Source: Pseudomonas saxonica (GTDB lineage: Bacteria > Pseudomonadota > Gammaproteobacteria > Pseudomonadales > Pseudomonadaceae). From it: a stretch of DNA of 64,000 bases. The notes below the pieces were generated by a model. That model was not told the DNA's origin. It worked only from the letters and a program-made list of their open reading frames with translations, and did no database searches. A program made the position numbers and the translations under genes. The DNA is taken from positions 248,001 through 312,000 of the forward strand of contig NZ_VFIO01000003.1 of NCBI RefSeq assembly GCF_007858365.1. Reading direction: 5' to 3'. Shown in pieces: positions 1 through 9,058 of the stretch (within the stretch, counting starts at the first letter, position 1; every line of letters begins with the position of its first letter).

Positions 1-178
1 CTGCCCTCACCCCAACCCTCTCCCAGAGGGAGAGGGGGCTGATTAGCGGTGTTGCGAAGACCTGCTCTTGCCTTTAGTCTCCTCTCCCTCTGGGAGAGGG
101 GGCTGATTAGCGGTGTTGCGAAGACCTGCTCTTGCCTTTAGTCCCCTCTCCCTCTGGGAGAGGGCTAGGGTGAGGGGC
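1..178. repeat. Intergenic element with two 64-bp tandem units
   Basis: The segment is built from GGGAGAGGG / CCCTCTCCC palindromic blocks separated by a spacer that occurs twice with a period of 64 bp (the CTGATTAG word is at 39-46 and again at 103-110). The outer ends are inverted repeats of the CCCTCACCCC...GGTGAGGGG type. A related element with the same architecture lies at 56533-56705. This is a REP-like dispersed intergenic repeat, not a CRISPR, because the spacers are repeated. Confidence 0.75.
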
Positions 179-179
179 T

Positions 180-962
180 TTAAGGCTTCAGCGCTTTTTT
201 CGGGTAAATATCGTAACGGCTCGATTTACCATCCAGCGCATGGCTCGGCTTGGGCCCGGCAATACACGGCGCCTTGCGCGGTCGTTTAACCACAACACGG
301 TGACTCGCCAAGGCCAATGCAGCCTCCAGCAACGCCGGCGCATCATTGTCATCCCCCACCAAAGGCCTGAACAGACGCATTTCTTTCTTCACCAATGCCG
401 TTTTCTCACGGTGCGGAAACATGGGGTCAAGGTAGATCACCTGTGGCGGCTCGCCCTCCCAGTTGCGCATTACGTCAATCGAGTTGCCTTTGAGCAAACG
501 CATACGCGACACAATGGGCGCCACCTCAAAGTCATCAAGCCCGCGCGCCAGACCATCCTCCAGTAGCGCACCAATCAATGGCTGACGTTCAATCAGGCTC
601 ATCTCGCACCCCAGACTGGCCAACACAAAGGCGTCTTTACCCAAACCCGCCGTGGCGTCCAGCACCCGCGGGCGAACGCCTTGCTGAATACCGACAGCCT
701 TGGCAATCATTTGCCCGGTGCCGCCGCCAAACAAACGACGATGAGCCGCACCGCCTTCGACAAAATCGACCCGCACCGGCCCCGGTGCATCAGGGCCCAG
801 CTGTTGCAACTGCAAACCTTGCTCCCCAACCTGCAACGCAAAGTCGGCTTGCGCCTCGTCCAAGGGCAGAACCAGACGTTCAGCCCACTGCTCGGCCAAG
901 GCCTGATACGCCTCGCCCAATGCTTCGACTTTGATACGACAGCCCGCTGCTTGCTCAATCAT
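180..962 (-). CDS. rsmJ: 16S rRNA (guanine-1516-N2)-methyltransferase RsmJ
   Basis: Class I SAM-dependent methyltransferase that modifies G1516 in helix 45 of 16S rRNA. The 260-residue length fits the family. Visible signatures are [14 protein letters not shown] before the SAM fold, the SAM-binding loop [19 protein letters not shown] (residues about 100-118), an acidic LIERQP after strand 2, and the catalytic-type motif [12 protein letters not shown]. The ATG at 962 is the first start in the frame and gives a normal N terminus. It is transcribed away from the neighbouring plus-strand gene, and its stop abuts the repeat element at the window start. The assignment is confident from the family motifs. 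Confidence 0.93.
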   Translation of the reverse strand: MIEQAAGCRIKVEALGEAYQALAEQWAERLVLPLDEAQADFALQVGEQGLQLQQLGPDAPGPVRVDFVEGGAAHRRLFGGGTGQMIAKAVGIQQGVRPRVLDATAGLGKDAFVLASLGCEMSLIERQPLIGALLEDGLARGLDDFEVAPIVSRMRLLKGNSIDVMRNWEGEPPQVIYLDPMFPHREKTALVKKEMRLFRPLVGDDNDAPALLEAALALASHRVVVKRPRKAPCIAGPKPSHALDGKSSRYDIYPKKALKP

Positions 963-988
963 CTAAAAACACGCTCAAAAATTTAATG

Positions 989-1007
989 ATCGGCAAACGC
1001 TGCCGAT
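989..1007. other. Small hairpin between divergent genes
   Basis: ATCGGCA, a five-base loop, then TGCCGAT form a perfect 7-bp stem in the short divergent region between rsmJ and the next plus-strand gene. It has no T-run on either side that would make it a terminator; it could be an operator or chance. Confidence 0.4.
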
Positions 1008-1055
1008 AAATGAAATATCCGGCATTTTGCCAGAGCTGGGCGTCGACCGAGAGCT

Positions 1056-1676
1056 ATGTCAGACATTCATTCCACATCTATTGGCTTTATCGCCCCGATT
1101 GGCGACTTTGGCCGGCACAATTCGCAGATCACAGGCAGCGTCAATCACCTGTGGAGGGACTTCTACGCCCAGGCGTTGGCCGAACAGGGTACAACCCAAG
1201 ACGCACCCACAACGGGCAGCGAGCCACTGGCCGTAGATGACAATGTTGAGCCTCAAGGCGGCAGTGAGGTATTGGGCACTATCGTGACCCAACGTCAGTG
1301 CGAGGTCGAGGACACCGAGCTACAACCGCCCGAAGCCTTGTTTCTACCCATCGCCGAGTTTGAGCTGGACTTGTTACCGCCGCCCGCCACGCCCTGGCCA
1401 CCCGAAGAACTCATCGAGCAACAACGTCAGCAGGATTTCACAACGACCTGGGTACGCCCCATCGTTATGGCTTTGGGCCATCCTCTGCCTGATCCCGGCC
1501 CGGCTCCTGAGCCGCGACCGTTACACCTGCCCATTGCCGAATTCGAGCTGGATTTGCTCGACAAGCCCGCCGAGCCATACGACCCCCTGACGCTGATTGA
1601 ACAACAACGGGCGATGGACTTCGATATGGGCTGGGCACGGCCATTGATCATCAACAACCTGCGTTTGGCGGCCTAA
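1056..1676 (+). CDS. Conserved hypothetical protein with two internal repeats
   Basis: Protein of 206 residues of unknown function; I recall similar proteins beside rsmJ in other Pseudomonas but cannot name a domain. It has no signal peptide or membrane segment. Residues 96-139 and 157-199 are two copies of one module beginning LPIAEFELDLL, continuing with LIEQQR and ending in W(V/A)RP(I/L)(V/I); a proline-rich linker joins them. The N terminus (IGFIAPIGDFG, NHLWRDF) is separate from the repeats. Composition is acidic and proline-rich. Its stop codon overlaps the stop of the convergent DUF72 gene. The ribosome binding site before ATG 1056 is weak (GAGAG), so the start is less certain. Confidence 0.7.
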   Translation: MSDIHSTSIGFIAPIGDFGRHNSQITGSVNHLWRDFYAQALAEQGTTQDAPTTGSEPLAVDDNVEPQGGSEVLGTIVTQRQCEVEDTELQPPEALFLPIAEFELDLLPPPATPWPPEELIEQQRQQDFTTTWVRPIVMALGHPLPDPGPAPEPRPLHLPIAEFELDLLDKPAEPYDPLTLIEQQRAMDFDMGWARPLIINNLRLAA

Positions 1677-2542
1677 AGCAGCCCCAACTGCTCGCTCGCG
1701 TGCGGGTCAGACAAATGGGGTAGCGCAGGCAACCCGGGTAATCGATCGCTCAACTGCTGATGGAATCGTCGCGCCAACTCAGGTGCCCGATGATTATCTG
1801 GGGTGTGCAGAAACACGTAAGGGGTACGCCCTTCTTCAATCCAGCCCGCTACTTTTTCAACCCATGGGATTAAATACGGATCGTTGGCCTCCAGCTCTGG
1901 CCGACCAATAAAGCGCACTTGCGGAAAATTCGTGAAAGCTGCCGGACGTGGCGGCACTCTGGGTTTTTTCGCTTGAGCGTGAAGCACGGCGGGGTCGGTT
2001 GAGGTGCAACTGAACAGCGCCCGTGGATCAAGGCAAATGCGCTCGACCCCACGCTCCAAAAGCAATCGGTTAAGCCGCTTTTCGGCATCGCCCCTGGCAA
2101 AGAACTCCGGGTGACGCACTTCTATGGCCAATGGCCGCTCAAGAGCGTCTATAAAGCTCACCAACTCGGCCAAACGCTGTGGCCCGAAACTGGCCGGGAA
2201 TTGTAGCCAAAATGGCGCTACACGCCCTCCCAAGGGCTGTAACAAGTGCACAAAGTCTTGCGCAGCATGAAGGTGCTGGCGTAAGTCCCCCCCATGACTG
2301 ATATCCCGGGGAAACTTGGCGGTAAACCGGAAGTGCTCCGGCAAGCTTTGCACCCAACGCGTCACCGTGGCAGGTGCAGGACGGGCATAGAAGGTCGTGT
2401 TGCCTTCCACCGCATTGAAGACTTGCGCGTACAGACTTAAAAAATCGGCTGGGCGGGCATTGTGTGGGTACAGGCCTTCGCGCCAGGCGTTTTCACTCCA
2501 GGACGGGCAACCGAGGTAATAAGGCAGAGGGGCATCATTCAT
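1673..2542 (-). CDS. DUF72 (YecE-like) protein
   Basis: Member of the DUF72/YecE family, a TIM-barrel-like fold of unknown biochemical role. At 289 residues it matches the usual length. Family signatures are the N-terminal YYLGCPSWSENAWREGLYP, VEGNTTFYARP, RFTAKFPRDISH and the late VFLHTPDNHRAPELA segment. No signal peptide or membrane helix is present. It lies four bases downstream of the 98-residue gene in the same direction and probably shares its transcript. Family membership is secure; function is not known. Confidence 0.88.
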   Translation of the reverse strand: MNDAPLPYYLGCPSWSENAWREGLYPHNARPADFLSLYAQVFNAVEGNTTFYARPAPATVTRWVQSLPEHFRFTAKFPRDISHGGDLRQHLHAAQDFVHLLQPLGGRVAPFWLQFPASFGPQRLAELVSFIDALERPLAIEVRHPEFFARGDAEKRLNRLLLERGVERICLDPRALFSCTSTDPAVLHAQAKKPRVPPRPAAFTNFPQVRFIGRPELEANDPYLIPWVEKVAGWIEEGRTPYVFLHTPDNHRAPELARRFHQQLSDRLPGLPALPHLSDPHASEQLGLL

Positions 2543-2546
2543 GCGC

Positions 2547-2843
2547 TCAAATGTACAGGTCCAACCCCAGCACTTCTATTTCCCAATCGACAAAACCTGC
2601 CGTCGTCAGGTAGCTGGCCAATGCACTGGCCGCATTTTTACTCATGCCGCGCTGAAAAATCATGTCTTGTGAGCGCACCGCAAGCGGACTGGCACGATCA
2701 CCCGAAGGTGACGCTCGAGTGGCTTGGGGGGCACTTTCAAACGCCGTGTCTTGGTCGTCCACCGACTCATCAATCAGCGTTTGGCCTTTACGCGGCTTGC
2801 GCTTGATGGGGTAAGACTGTGAGGAAAAGCCGTCTATGCGCAT
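2547..2843 (-). CDS. Small conserved hypothetical protein
   Basis: Protein of 98 residues with no domain I recognise. The first 35 residues are basic (SYPIKRKPRKGQTL), the middle is low complexity, and the C-terminal half contains an ordered-looking stretch (QDMIFQRGMSKNAASALASYL) that ends in the hydrophobic VLGLDLYI. No signal peptide. It is followed after four bases by the DUF72 gene, which suggests a two-gene unit. It is kept because it fills the gap with a clean ATG start and sits in a conserved neighbourhood, but it could be lineage-specific. Confidence 0.6.
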   Translation of the reverse strand: MRIDGFSSQSYPIKRKPRKGQTLIDESVDDQDTAFESAPQATRASPSGDRASPLAVRSQDMIFQRGMSKNAASALASYLTTAGFVDWEIEVLGLDLYI

Positions 2844-2944
2844 GACTGCATGCTCGGGAGCGATAACGGCAATTTAGCGGCGTTGGCCGAAGTTAGCAAA
2901 TACGCCGCTATGGCACCGCAACGGGCTCGCGCCGGAAGTACGGT

Positions 2945-3622
2945 TTACGGCCGGGCTTTGGGGGTCGCTACCTTGTCGCGCAGATACACGGGCTGCGCGT
3001 CATCTGCGCGAATGGCTTCACCACGCGCCCAAGCAAAGCGCGCCAGGGCCAGCAGGTCTTCGGCGTGAGGCAACATGCCTGCGTCCATCGCATAAGGCTT
3101 GAGGCTCAAGCGCTCGGCATAACCCCAGCCGGTGCCCGCGCCAAACCATTCACCACTGGCGCCATCAGGCAAAGCGGCCACCTCGGGCGGCAATACCGCT
3201 TCGACACCGGCCAGGCACATTTCGCCTGCCTGCTCGCGATAGCAGCCCCAGTACACTTCGTCCATGCGCGCATCAATCGCCGACGCCACCTGAGTCGCGC
3301 CATGCTCACGAAAAGCCCGCTGGGCCAGTACCGCCAGGTTGGAGATCGGTAACACCGGACGCTCCAGTGCAAAGGCCAGGCCCTGCACCACGCCAATGGC
3401 GATCCGTACACCGGTGAAGGCGCCCGGCCCACGACCAAAGGCAATCGCATCCACCGCTGACAACTCGATACCAGCCTCGGCCAGCAGGTCTTTGATCATC
3501 GGCAACAGCTTTTGCGCATGCAGGCGCGGGATCACCTCGTAGTGACTCGTGACCTTGCCATCGTGCAGCAAGGCAACAGAGCAAGCTTCAGTCGCGGTAT
3601 CCAGGGCCAGCAAGGTGCTCAT
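2945..3622 (-). CDS. tsaB: tRNA threonylcarbamoyladenosine biosynthesis protein TsaB
   Basis: TsaB is the scaffold partner of TsaD and TsaE in the complex that transfers threonylcarbamoyl to A37 of ANN-decoding tRNAs. The 225-residue ASKHA-fold protein starts MSTLLALDTATEACSVAL and carries AFGRGPGAFTGVRIAIGVVQ, the typical TsaB glycine-rich segment. The ATG at 3622 is preferred over an upstream in-frame start that would add a hydrophobic, unconserved 26 residues. It lies downstream of adk on the same strand; a hairpin between them (3672-3697) may separate the transcripts. TsaB has lost the ATP and metal sites of its paralogue TsaD, as is normal. Confidence 0.93.
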   Translation of the reverse strand: MSTLLALDTATEACSVALLHDGKVTSHYEVIPRLHAQKLLPMIKDLLAEAGIELSAVDAIAFGRGPGAFTGVRIAIGVVQGLAFALERPVLPISNLAVLAQRAFREHGATQVASAIDARMDEVYWGCYREQAGEMCLAGVEAVLPPEVAALPDGASGEWFGAGTGWGYAERLSLKPYAMDAGMLPHAEDLLALARFAWARGEAIRADDAQPVYLRDKVATPKARP

Positions 3623-3671
3623 CGGTGTTCCCGTCAAAATCAAAAGTGGAAAAAGTGCAGCAGTATAAACA

Positions 3672-3697
3672 ACAACAGCCCGCAAGCGGGCTGTTGT
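3672..3697 (-). terminator. Hairpin after adk
   Basis: ACAACAGCCCGC and GCGGGCTGTTGT form a 12-bp perfect stem with a two-base loop between the adk stop and the tsaB start. On the minus strand it is followed only by a T-rich stretch (TTGTTTATAC), so it is a moderate rather than strong terminator candidate. Confidence 0.55.
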
Positions 3698-3717
3698 CAC
3701 AAAGCAAAACCGACTTA

Positions 3718-4434
<717 letters not shown>

Positions 4435-4575
4435 TTATGGTCGTCAAAACGGCCAAGGGCTGACCAAGATACACAGCCGTCCCGGCCCACACAAGCGGGC
4501 CAAAGTAGGAAAAAGTACTAGGAAATGCACCCTTGCGGCCTGGTGTCACAGGGTGCAACCCCACTGAAAAGAATC

Positions 4576-4626
4576 GTCTGCGCGCCGAGATCGGCCTCAA
4601 AACAGCCCTTGGCTCTGCGCGCAGAC
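4576..4626. repeat. Inverted repeat downstream of ppc
   Basis: GTCTGCGCGC (4576-4585) and GCGCGCAGAC (4617-4626) are a perfect 10-bp inverted repeat 14 bases past the ppc stop. No T-run follows on the minus strand. It may help end the ppc transcript or stabilise its 3' end. Confidence 0.45.
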
Positions 4627-4639
4627 GCGTCGACAGGGC

Positions 4640-7270
4640 TTAACCGGTATTGCGCAAGCCCGCTGCGATCCCGGCCACAGTGACCAGCAACGCTTGTTCC
4701 AGAGGGCTGTCCTGAGTGGCTTCCTGGCGTCGAGAGCGGGCCAGAAGTTCGGCCTGCAACAGATGAAGAGGGTCAAGGTAGGTATTGCGCAAACGGATGA
4801 ATTCCAGTGTCTCGGGGCTATGCGCCATTAACTGAGACTGGCCGGTCAAACCCAAGACCACGGAGCACGCCTGCGACAATAAGTCGCGTAGCTGCACACC
4901 CAATGGCAGCAACTCGGCAGACACCAGACGCTCGTCATAGAGCCGCGCGATGTCAGCGTCCGCTTTTGCCAACACCATTTCCAACATGTCGATACGCGTG
5001 CGAAAGAACGGCCACTGCTCACGCATGCGCGCCAACTGCTCACCTTCACCGCGCGCAAGGGCCTGATTCAGCGCTGTTTCCCAGCCGAGCCAAGCGGGCA
5101 ACATCAGGCGAGTCTGGGTCCAGCCAAAAATCCACGGGATGGCTCGCAGGCTTTCAATGCCACCAGCGCGACGTTTGGCGGGGCGGCTGCCCAGCGGCAA
5201 GCGGCCCAATTCCTGCTCCGGAGTGGACTGTCGGAAGTACTCGACGAACTGCGGATTATCGCGCACGACCCCACGGTAAGCCTTGACCCCGTCGGCCGCC
5301 AACTCGTCCATCAACGTCCGCCAAGCGGGCTCTGGCAGAGGTGGCGGGAGCAAGGTGGCTTCGAGCACTGCCGCCAGATACAGGTTGAGGTTTTGCTCGG
5401 CAATGTCCGGCAGGCCGAACTTAAAACGGATCATTTCCCCTTGTTCAGTGGTACGGAAGCGCCCCGCCACCGAGCCCGGCGGCTGCGACAGGATAGCTGC
5501 GTGCGCCGGGCCTCCGCCACGGCCCACTGTGCCCCCACGGCCATGGAACAGCAGCAATTCAACCCCTTGTTCGTGACAGATATTGACCAACGCTTCCTGT
5601 GCACGGTATTGCGCCCAGGCGGCCGCCGTGGTGCCTGCATCCTTGGCCGAGTCGGAGTAACCGATCATCACTTCTTGCGGCCCTTGCAGGTGCGCCCGAT
5701 AACCCGGCAACAGCAACAATCGCTCAATCACGGGCCCGGCATTGTCCAGGTCGGCCAGGGTTTCGAAGAGCGGAACAACGCGCATCGGGCGTTCAAGGCC
5801 GGCCTCTTTAAGCAGTAATTGCACCGCCAGTACATCCGAGGCCGAGCCCGCCATCGATATGACATAGGAGCCTAAAGAAGCGGCCGGGGCAGCCGCCACT
5901 TCACGGCACGTAGCCAGCACCTCTGCGGTATCTGCACTGGGCTTGAAGTAACCGGGTAACAGCGGGCGGCGGTTGCTCAGCTCGCGCAACAGGAAAATAA
6001 GACGGGCATCCTCGTCCCAGTCTTCATAGCGTCCCAGCCCGAGATAATCGGTGATTTCTGTCATGGCCGAGGCGTGTCGTGCTGCATCCTGACGCACATC
6101 AAGGCGCACCAGAAACAGGCCGAAGGTCACGGCGCGGCGCAAACAATCGAGTAACGGGCCGTCTGCAATCACGCCCATGCCACAGGCGTGCAGCGATTGA
6201 TAGCACAGCTGCAACGGCGCCAACAGGTCGCGATTGTCTTGAAGCACTTCTGGCCCAGCGTCTTGCGACGTGCCCAACGCGCTATGCGCCCAGTTGCGGG
6301 TGGCCCGCAAGCGTTCACGCAGTTGTTTCAAGACCGCACGATACGGCTCGGCACTCTCCCCCGCCTGCGCCAGCAATTGCGGCGTAGCCTGTTGCATCGA
6401 CAGGTCGGCCGCCAGTTTGTTGATGTCGCGCAGGTATAAATCAGCGGCCATCCAGCGAGCCAGTAACAGCACTTCGCGGGTTACGGTGGCGGTCACATTC
6501 GGATTGCCATCGCGGTCGCCGCCCATCCAGGAAGCAAAGCGGATCGGTGCGGCCTCCAGCGGCAAATGCAAGCCGGTGGCCGCATGCAGCGCTTTGTCTG
6601 CCTTGCGCAACATGTGCGGTACGGCGTGCCAAAGTGAATGTTCGATCACCGCAAAGCCCCACTTGGCTTCATCGATCGGCGTTGGCCGGGTACGACGAAT
6701 TTCCTCGGTGTGCCAAGCCTCGGCAATCAGCCGTTGCAAGCGTTGTTCAATCTCGGATTTTTCGGCAAGGGTCAGATCACGGTGATCTTGAGCGGCCAAC
6801 TGTTCGGCAATCGCGTCGTACTTTTGGATCAACGTACGCCGGGTCACTTCAGTGGGATGCGCCGTCAGTACCAGTTCAATTTCAAGACCACTGACTTGCC
6901 GCGCCAGCGCCTCGGGTTCATGCCCTTCAGCCAGCAGACGATCGAGCAACTGAGGCAACACCAGAGCTTCAAAGGGCTGGGCTTGACCCTCTTCACGCCG
7001 ATGGATGAGTTCGTATTGCTCGGCGATATTGGCCAGGTTCAAAAACTGGTTGAACGCCCGCGCTACAGGCAGCACTTCATCGTCGCTCAGGGCGTCCAGA
7101 ATCTCACTTAATTCCTCACCGGTAGTGCCGCGCCGGTCTGCCTTGGCACCTTGGCGAATCCGCTCGATCTTGGCGAGAAATGCGTCGCCGTATTGGTCAC
7201 GAATCGTATGGCCCAACAGCTCACCCAGAAGGTGAACATCATCGCGCAAGCGTGCATCAATATCGGTCAT
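4640..7270 (-). CDS. ppc: Phosphoenolpyruvate carboxylase
   Basis: Carboxylates phosphoenolpyruvate to oxaloacetate, refilling the TCA cycle and feeding aspartate-family amino acids such as threonine (hom and thrC also lie in this window). The 876-residue length is standard. Motifs: [12 protein letters not shown] with catalytic His138, [31 protein letters not shown], and the glycine-rich loop [16 protein letters not shown]. The C terminus LRNTG matches the family (RNTG). The start is ATG 7270 ([11 protein letters not shown]); an in-frame start 18 codons upstream lacks family similarity. It is monocistronic and separated from adk by a 274-base spacer. Confidence 0.96.
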   Translation of the reverse strand: MTDIDARLRDDVHLLGELLGHTIRDQYGDAFLAKIERIRQGAKADRRGTTGEELSEILDALSDDEVLPVARAFNQFLNLANIAEQYELIHRREEGQAQPFEALVLPQLLDRLLAEGHEPEALARQVSGLEIELVLTAHPTEVTRRTLIQKYDAIAEQLAAQDHRDLTLAEKSEIEQRLQRLIAEAWHTEEIRRTRPTPIDEAKWGFAVIEHSLWHAVPHMLRKADKALHAATGLHLPLEAAPIRFASWMGGDRDGNPNVTATVTREVLLLARWMAADLYLRDINKLAADLSMQQATPQLLAQAGESAEPYRAVLKQLRERLRATRNWAHSALGTSQDAGPEVLQDNRDLLAPLQLCYQSLHACGMGVIADGPLLDCLRRAVTFGLFLVRLDVRQDAARHASAMTEITDYLGLGRYEDWDEDARLIFLLRELSNRRPLLPGYFKPSADTAEVLATCREVAAAPAASLGSYVISMAGSASDVLAVQLLLKEAGLERPMRVVPLFETLADLDNAGPVIERLLLLPGYRAHLQGPQEVMIGYSDSAKDAGTTAAAWAQYRAQEALVNICHEQGVELLLFHGRGGTVGRGGGPAHAAILSQPPGSVAGRFRTTEQGEMIRFKFGLPDIAEQNLNLYLAAVLEATLLPPPLPEPAWRTLMDELAADGVKAYRGVVRDNPQFVEYFRQSTPEQELGRLPLGSRPAKRRAGGIESLRAIPWIFGWTQTRLMLPAWLGWETALNQALARGEGEQLARMREQWPFFRTRIDMLEMVLAKADADIARLYDERLVSAELLPLGVQLRDLLSQACSVVLGLTGQSQLMAHSPETLEFIRLRNTYLDPLHLLQAELLARSRRQEATQDSPLEQALLVTVAGIAAGLRNTG

Positions 7271-7421
7271 CAGCAAATTCTCCGGCAGTGAGCGGGGATG
7301 TTCGTGCCTCAAGAGTCGTTGCAAAGGCTGCTTTTGACAAGGCGCTGAAGCGTGAAATGGGGGATTAAATGCCTGACCAATCAGTCAGGAATTTTTTAGG
7401 CCAATTGCCACCTTTTATTTT

Positions 7422-7449
7422 GAACTATTCAAAAACCGCTCGGGTCACA
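7422..7449 (+). promoter_or_regulatory. Candidate AlgU (sigma-22) promoter of the lptF operon
   Basis: GAACTA at 7422-7427, a 17-base spacer, then TCACA at 7445-7449 resembles the AlgU/RpoE consensus GAACTT-N16/17-TCTGA. It lies about 90 bases before the DUF4398 start. In P. aeruginosa the lptF locus is known to depend on AlgU, which supports the reading. Confidence 0.55.
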
Positions 7450-7538
7450 CCCATTAACCATCACTGCTGGAACGTGTGTTCCAACCCTCTGGCTGGCGCT
7501 TCGGGGTGATGGAATCAGTTTTTTTAAGGAGCTTCCCA

Positions 7539-7955
7539 ATGGAGTTGAAGACCATGATGACCCGCACTGTCAAAACCACCTCACCTCGCCTGCGCGGTCT
7601 GAAACTGGCTGCCCTGGCAATCGGTACCAGCTTCGTTCTGGCCGGTTGCGCGGGTAACCCACCGACAGAGCAATACGCCGTCACTCAGTCCGCTGTGAAT
7701 AACGCCGTGAGTGCCGGGGCTACGGAATACGCCCCGGTAGAAATGAAAGCGGCCCAGGACAAGCTCAAAGAAGCAGAGCTTGCCATGCATGACAAAAACT
7801 ACGAAGACGCCCGTCGCCTGTCCGAACAGGCGGAGTGGGATGCTCGTGTAGCAGAACGCAAAGCGCAGGCTGCAAAAGCCGAGAAAGCTGCACAGGATGC
7901 TCAGACAGCCGTTCAGCAACTGCGTCAAGAAGGCATGCGCGGCCTTAATAAGTAA
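7539..7955 (+). CDS. DUF4398 lipoprotein
   Basis: Predicted outer-envelope lipoprotein of 138 residues. A basic N terminus (RLRGLKLAALAIG) leads to lipobox LAGC near residue 37, then a DUF4398 domain rich in Ala, Glu and Lys that is probably helical or coiled coil (AAQDKLKEAELAMHDKNYEDA, then alternating Ala/Lys/Glu). The ATG at 7539 has AAGGA eight bases upstream; an ATG at 7554 is a possible alternative. It lies 65 bases before lptF, whose N-terminal half resembles it, and both are likely read from one AlgU-type promoter. Its orthologue position is PA3691 in PAO1 by recall. Function unknown, presumably envelope-stress related. Confidence 0.85.
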   Translation: MELKTMMTRTVKTTSPRLRGLKLAALAIGTSFVLAGCAGNPPTEQYAVTQSAVNNAVSAGATEYAPVEMKAAQDKLKEAELAMHDKNYEDARRLSEQAEWDARVAERKAQAAKAEKAAQDAQTAVQQLRQEGMRGLNK

Positions 7956-8020
7956 TCGCCGCCCTTTTTGACTGCACCTGACGACCCAGCATTCCTAATT
8001 GATAGAAAGGACTAAACATT

Positions 8021-8800
8021 ATGCGCAATAAAGTCATGATTCCTGCCCTGTTGGCCCTGAGCGTAGGTCTGGCCGCGTGCTCGCACCAGCCAAACGTCAA
8101 CCTGGAAAATGCCAAGACCAACTTCTCGGCCCTGCAAACCAACCCTGAAGCCACCAAGGTTGCCGCTCTGGAAACCAAAGACGCCAGCGAGTGGCTGGAC
8201 AAGGCTGAAAAGGCCTACATGAATAAAGAGGACGACTCGAAAGTCGACCAGTTGGCTTACCTGACCAACCAGCGTGTTGAAGTCGCCAAGCAAACCATCG
8301 CGTTGCGCACAGCTGAAAACAAACTGAAGAACTCCGGCTCCGACCGTGCACAGGCCCTGCTGGATGCGCGTGACGCCCAGATCAAAGCGCTTCGCGGTAT
8401 GAATGCCAAGCAAACTGAACGCGGTACATTGGTGACCTTTGGCGACGTACTGTTCCAGTTCGGCAAGTCCAATCTGCAACCCAACTCGCGCAACAACATC
8501 AACACGCTGGCCAACTACCTGATCCAGAACCCGGATCGCAAGGTGATTGTTGAGGGTTACACCGACAGCGTCGGCTCGGCTGCTTTCAACCAGACCTTGT
8601 CTGAGCGTCGTGCTGAGGCAGTGCGTGCGGCTCTGGTTAAGGCTGGTGTAGATCCTACCCGCATCGTGGCCCAGGGCTATGGCAAGGAATACCCGGTAGC
8701 GAGCAACGCTACTGATTCGGGCCGTGCTCAAAACCGCCGCGTTGAAGTGACCATCTCCAACGACAACCAGCCGGTAGCGCCGCGTTCGTCGATGCAGTAA
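8021..8800 (+). CDS. lptF: OmpA-family outer membrane lipoprotein LptF
   Basis: Lipoprotein of 259 residues: signal MRNKVMIPALLALSVGLAAC with lipobox LAAC (Cys20), a DUF4398-like helical region (about 25-125), then an OmpA/MotB peptidoglycan-binding domain (about 140-250) with VTFGDVLFQFGKSNLQP, VEGYTDSVGS, LSERRAEAVRAALV and the closing RRVEV. It probably anchors the outer membrane to peptidoglycan. The P. aeruginosa homologue (lipotoxin F, PA3692) is AlgU-controlled and linked to stress survival. RBS AAAGGA precedes the ATG. A strong terminator follows directly. Assignment as lptF rests on domain order, partner gene and locus. Confidence 0.85.
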   Translation: MRNKVMIPALLALSVGLAACSHQPNVNLENAKTNFSALQTNPEATKVAALETKDASEWLDKAEKAYMNKEDDSKVDQLAYLTNQRVEVAKQTIALRTAENKLKNSGSDRAQALLDARDAQIKALRGMNAKQTERGTLVTFGDVLFQFGKSNLQPNSRNNINTLANYLIQNPDRKVIVEGYTDSVGSAAFNQTLSERRAEAVRAALVKAGVDPTRIVAQGYGKEYPVASNATDSGRAQNRRVEVTISNDNQPVAPRSSMQ

Positions 8801-8810
8801 GCGCTTGAGA

Positions 8811-8846
8811 AAAAGCCCCGCCTGAGAAATCAGGCGGGGCTTTTTG
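8811..8846 (+). terminator. Rho-independent terminator after lptF
   Basis: AAAGCCCCGCCTGA and TCAGGCGGGGCTTT pair perfectly around a GAAA loop and are followed by TTTTTG, ending the DUF4398-lptF transcript. Confidence 0.93.
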
Positions 8847-8934
8847 TTGTTCGAAAGAAAAAGCACGGCGCGCTATTCAGCGGTCTTTAAAATTACCGGG
8901 CTATTCGAAAAAACACTAACCAACTGGTATTTCT

Positions 8935-8991
8935 GACAGTGATCCCTGTCTTCAAAACGCTTATAAATAGTGCTCGCAGATCACCGATCTG
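8935..8991. promoter_or_regulatory. Two short palindromes upstream of the chitinase gene
   Basis: GACAG-N6-CTGTC (8935-8950) and CAGATC-ACC-GATCTG (8977-8991) lie 68-124 bases before the chitinase start in an AT-rich leader. They could be operator sites or small hairpins; no matching regulator gene is adjacent. Confidence 0.35.
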
Positions 8992-9058
8992 ATTGCACTC
9001 ATAAACACGTTGATTGCACCAGATAACTTACCGAGCTTTGTTATGTCGAGGGATCAAC

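Noticed and set aside
1..178. CRISPR-like array of repeats and spacers
   Set aside because: The spacers are themselves repeated, only two units exist, and no cas gene is near; it is a dispersed intergenic element.
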